A stretch of DNA of 64,000 nt from Opitutia bacterium (GTDB lineage Bacteria; Verrucomicrobiota; Verrucomicrobiia; Opitutales; Opitutaceae), in the NCBI GenBank assembly GCA_947474365.1, contig CANJIU010000007.1:62001-126000 (forward strand), written 5' to 3'. A model generated the notes under the pieces. The model had not been told where the DNA came from. It saw only the letters and a program-made list of their open reading frames with translations, and made no database searches. Shown here one piece after another: positions 62,232 to 64,000 of this stretch (its first letter is position 1; each line of letters opens with the position of its first letter). The translations under genes and the position numbers were made by a program.

Positions 62232-63350
62232 ATGAGTACGACAAAGACCGGAATTTCCTACCTCCGTCGCGACACCGACAGCGACGTTTACTACGCGATG
62301 AAGAAGATTCGGGGACGCCTGGTTTGGCGTTCGCTCGGCACCACGAGTAAATGGGAAGCAGTCGCAATTTTGCCGGACAAACTCAAAGAGATGACCGACG
62401 AGCTGCAGGTCGTGACTGAAGCGAAAGTTAGTCCAACGATGACCTTTCGTGCGGCGATGGAGATTTACCGTGGCGAAGTGGAAGTCATGGCGATTCGGTC
62501 GAGTTCGAAAGTGGTTCGTATGCGTCGCGAGGCGACACTCAAGCGTTGCTGGCCCGCCATCTTTGACCGGCCGCTGCGGAGCTTCACGCAACCAGAGCTC
62601 CACCGCTTTCTCCACGAGTTCAAAGGCGGAAAATCGGTTTACAAAAAGCACAACGGCAAGCTCACCCTCAAAGGGGACAGCCCCACGACCATCAACGGGC
62701 TCATCCGCTTTTTGCACGCCGTGTTCGACGTGGGCGTGCGTAACAAAATCATCCGTGAGAATCCTGCGGACAAACTCAAACGGGCAAAGCCACGGGAGAA
62801 GGTCATGAACCTTCCCAACAAGCAGGAATGGGCGACGATGCTCGCTCATATTCGCGATACGCCGGGGTGGGGCAGGAAGGCCGCGGATCTCATCGAAGGG
62901 CTGTCCTACAGCGGCATGCGGGTGGGCGAAAGCCGCCGCAGCATCTGGAGCCACGTCGATTTCGGACGCGGGATTTTCTATGTGCTACCCGACAAGGGCG
63001 ATGTTCCCCGTGCCGTGCCGATGAATACCGCACTTCGCGACTTGCTCCAACGGGTTTACGACCATCGCTGTGCCCAAGGAGGAAAGCCGCAACCGACCGA
63101 CCGCATTTTTGAGTGTGGGTCCGCAGCGGTTAGCTTGGCGGAAGCCTGCAAGCTCGTGGGTCGCCCCAAGATGACGCACCACGATTGCCGGCATTTCTTT
63201 GCAACGACCGTGCTGGAGTCGGGCGTGGACATTCCGACTCTCGCCCTCTGGTTGGGGCACAAAGACAAGGGAGCCCTTGCGATGCGGACCTACGTCAATG
63301 TCCGCACGCCGCATATGGCGACCGCAGCAGCAAAAGTATCCTTTCAATAA
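62232..63350 (+). CDS. tyrosine-type site-specific recombinase (integrase)
   Basis: 372 residues from the ATG at 62232 (MSTTKTGISYLRRDTDSDV); the open frame upstream runs into the tRNA. Catalytic residues are the Arg in SGMRVGESR (about 228), the HxxR in HHDCRHFFATT (about 317), His in LWLGHKD and Tyr in MRTYVNV (about 354). Residues about 70-170 look like a SAM-like core-binding domain. It probably mediated integration at the tRNA-Leu fragment at 62081. Confidence 0.88.
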   Translation: MSTTKTGISYLRRDTDSDVYYAMKKIRGRLVWRSLGTTSKWEAVAILPDKLKEMTDELQVVTEAKVSPTMTFRAAMEIYRGEVEVMAIRSSSKVVRMRREATLKRCWPAIFDRPLRSFTQPELHRFLHEFKGGKSVYKKHNGKLTLKGDSPTTINGLIRFLHAVFDVGVRNKIIRENPADKLKRAKPREKVMNLPNKQEWATMLAHIRDTPGWGRKAADLIEGLSYSGMRVGESRRSIWSHVDFGRGIFYVLPDKGDVPRAVPMNTALRDLLQRVYDHRCAQGGKPQPTDRIFECGSAAVSLAEACKLVGRPKMTHHDCRHFFATTVLESGVDIPTLALWLGHKDKGALAMRTYVNVRTPHMATAAAKVSFQ

Positions 63351-63384
63351 CCCTGCCCGCTGACGTGGGCGAACTTCATTACAT

Positions 63385-63573
63385 ATGCACCCCATCGTTG
63401 CTGGAGCACTCCTCGGCCTCGTCTGGGGCATCTTTATCCTGGTCGATTTCACGACGCCCAAAGGAACGTTTCTCGCCATTCCGCTTGGCATCTGGGTCGT
63501 CCTCCTGCTCGCCCTCTTCTTTGTGTGTTGTGCGATTACGTGGTTTTTCGGGTGGTTTTTTCCGAAGAAGTAA
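63385..63573 (+). CDS. small two-pass membrane protein
   Basis: 62 residues, with two hydrophobic segments (IVAGALLGLVWGIFILVDF and VVLLLALFFVCCAITWFF) and a basic C-terminus. No family recognised. Located just behind the integrase; it may belong to the element. Confidence 0.45.
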   Translation: MHPIVAGALLGLVWGIFILVDFTTPKGTFLAIPLGIWVVLLLALFFVCCAITWFFGWFFPKK

Positions 63574-63575
63574 CA

Positions 63576-63794
63576 CTACCCCGAGCTTGGCGGAAAGAGG
63601 AGGCCCATCAGTTCGTGTTCGGTGAGTCCAAGTGTGCCAGCGGGGTTTTGAAGCAGATTGAACGCGAATTTCTCCGCGTTAATCGTGGGGTCGTGGATCT
63701 TTTCACTGATGTGCTCGGCGAGACTCAGCGGCGGACGTGGTGGCAAATATTCGAGGGTGCGTAAGGGAAGCAAGTAATCCCGGTTGTGATACAC
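63576..63794 (-). CDS. hypothetical protein
   Basis: 72 residues starting MYHNRDYLLPLRTLEYLPP, with a plausible amino-acid mix (SLAEHISEKIHDPTINAEKF). No family recognised. It converges with the small membrane protein gene. Coding status is uncertain. Confidence 0.4.
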   Translation of the reverse strand: MYHNRDYLLPLRTLEYLPPRPPLSLAEHISEKIHDPTINAEKFAFNLLQNPAGTLGLTEHELMGLLFPPSSG

Positions 63795-63810
63795 CGGGGA
63801 CTTGATGACC

Positions 63811-63837
63811 GACCGCCCCCTTTAGGGCGGTCTTTTT
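63811..63837 (+). terminator. rho-independent terminator
   Basis: An 8-bp stem, gaccgccc (63811-63818) with gggcggtc (63825-63832), closes a 6-base loop and is followed by a T-run on the plus strand. It could end the integrase-side transcript. Confidence 0.8.
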
Positions 63838-63870
63838 ATTTAGGAAAAGTGAACACAAACCCTATTAAAT

Positions 63871-63900
63871 CCATATTTCGTATCATATAATAAAATATGG
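63871..63900. repeat. inverted repeat over the MobC-like start
   Basis: Eight-base arms ccatattt (63871-63878) and aaatatgg (63893-63900) flank an AT-rich centre and include the ATG at 63897. It could be an operator bound by the encoded ribbon-helix-helix protein, or part of an oriT region. Confidence 0.5.
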
Positions 63901-64000
63901 GAATTAAGGGAAATCAGAGAAATAAATTTCTACACGTCCGACTGTCGAGCGAGGAGCACGCCGTTATTGCCGACCGTGCACGCGGTGCTGGGGTTCGGGT
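63897..64000 (+). CDS. MobC/ribbon-helix-helix-like mobilisation protein, cut by window end
   Basis: The frame runs from the ATG at 63897 to the window edge (about 34 residues): MGIKGNQRNKFLHVRLSSEE, then HAVIADRARGAGVR. The RLSSEEHAVIADRA part matches the N-terminus of MobC-type relaxosome accessory proteins and other RHH DNA-binding proteins. The upstream DNA is AT-rich, unlike the chromosome. Together with the integrase it suggests a mobilisable integrated element. Confidence 0.6.
   Translation, partial: MGIKGNQRNKFLHVRLSSEEHAVIADRARGAGVR

Noticed and set aside
63379-63576. Minus-strand frame opposite the small membrane protein
   Set aside because: It is highly charged with no clear start signal, while the plus-strand frame has two membrane segments.

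Overview
The window is GC-rich bacterial chromosome, and the gene content points to a member of the Verrucomicrobiota, most likely Opitutaceae. The main clues are several DUF1800-DUF1501 gene pairs with large extracellular N-terminal regions, two secreted sulfatases, a Tat-type mannonate dehydratase-like protein and few recognisable Shine-Dalgarno sites. This taxonomic placement is inference; no ribosomal RNA or other phylogenetic marker lies in the window.

Region 1 (1-26763) is a minus-strand tandem array of secreted-protein gene pairs. Each pair is a large DUF1800 protein (signal peptide, one or two copies of a roughly 120-residue beta-rich module, often Calx-beta, then CHRD, then DUF1800) followed by a DUF1501 protein that usually carries a twin-arginine signal. 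Four pairs are present, plus the 5' end of a fifth DUF1800 gene cut by the window start. One DUF1800 gene is frameshifted. Two plus-strand genes interrupt the array: a secreted protein made of the same beta module plus two Ig-like domains, and a membrane protein with an N-terminal TIR domain, a TolB-like domain and TPRs. Between them lies a decayed duplicate of the 5' end of one DUF1800 gene.

Region 2 (26895-38409) is mostly metabolic: pyruvate kinase, an organophosphate/phosphate antiporter-type MFS protein, an MBL-fold hydrolase, a four-helix-bundle protein carrying an AT-rich repeat inside its reading frame, and a translationally coupled pair made of a GalU-like protein and an N-terminal GHMP-kinase / C-terminal UDP-sugar pyrophosphorylase fusion. 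A pterin cluster follows (6-pyruvoyl-tetrahydropterin synthase-like and GTP cyclohydrolase FolE2, overlapping by 4 bp, with an SDR reductase downstream).

Region 3 (38558-46209) holds a beta-propeller protein with a frameshifted remnant behind it, an iduronate-2-sulfatase-like sulfatase with a ManD-like enolase-superfamily protein, a DUF6702 / M1 metallopeptidase pair, and a PIN-domain toxin with a possible small antitoxin.

Region 4 (46260-61939) is largely core: ruvB, murA, an Arg/Gly/Asp-rich disordered protein, a dUTPase-like protein, a thioesterase, a peroxiredoxin, a metzincin protease carrying the same beta modules as the array proteins, clpB, phosphatidylserine decarboxylase, an amidase, a stretch of degraded sequence and a second sulfatase.

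Region 5 (62081-64000) is the left end of an integrated element. The 5' half of a tRNA-Leu(UAG) is followed directly by a tyrosine recombinase, small unknown genes, and the start of a MobC/ribbon-helix-helix-like mobilisation protein in AT-rich DNA.

Dispersed repeats occur in several intergenic regions: an AT-rich palindromic family, a GTGTCAC-type palindrome, and GC-rich REP-like hairpins.
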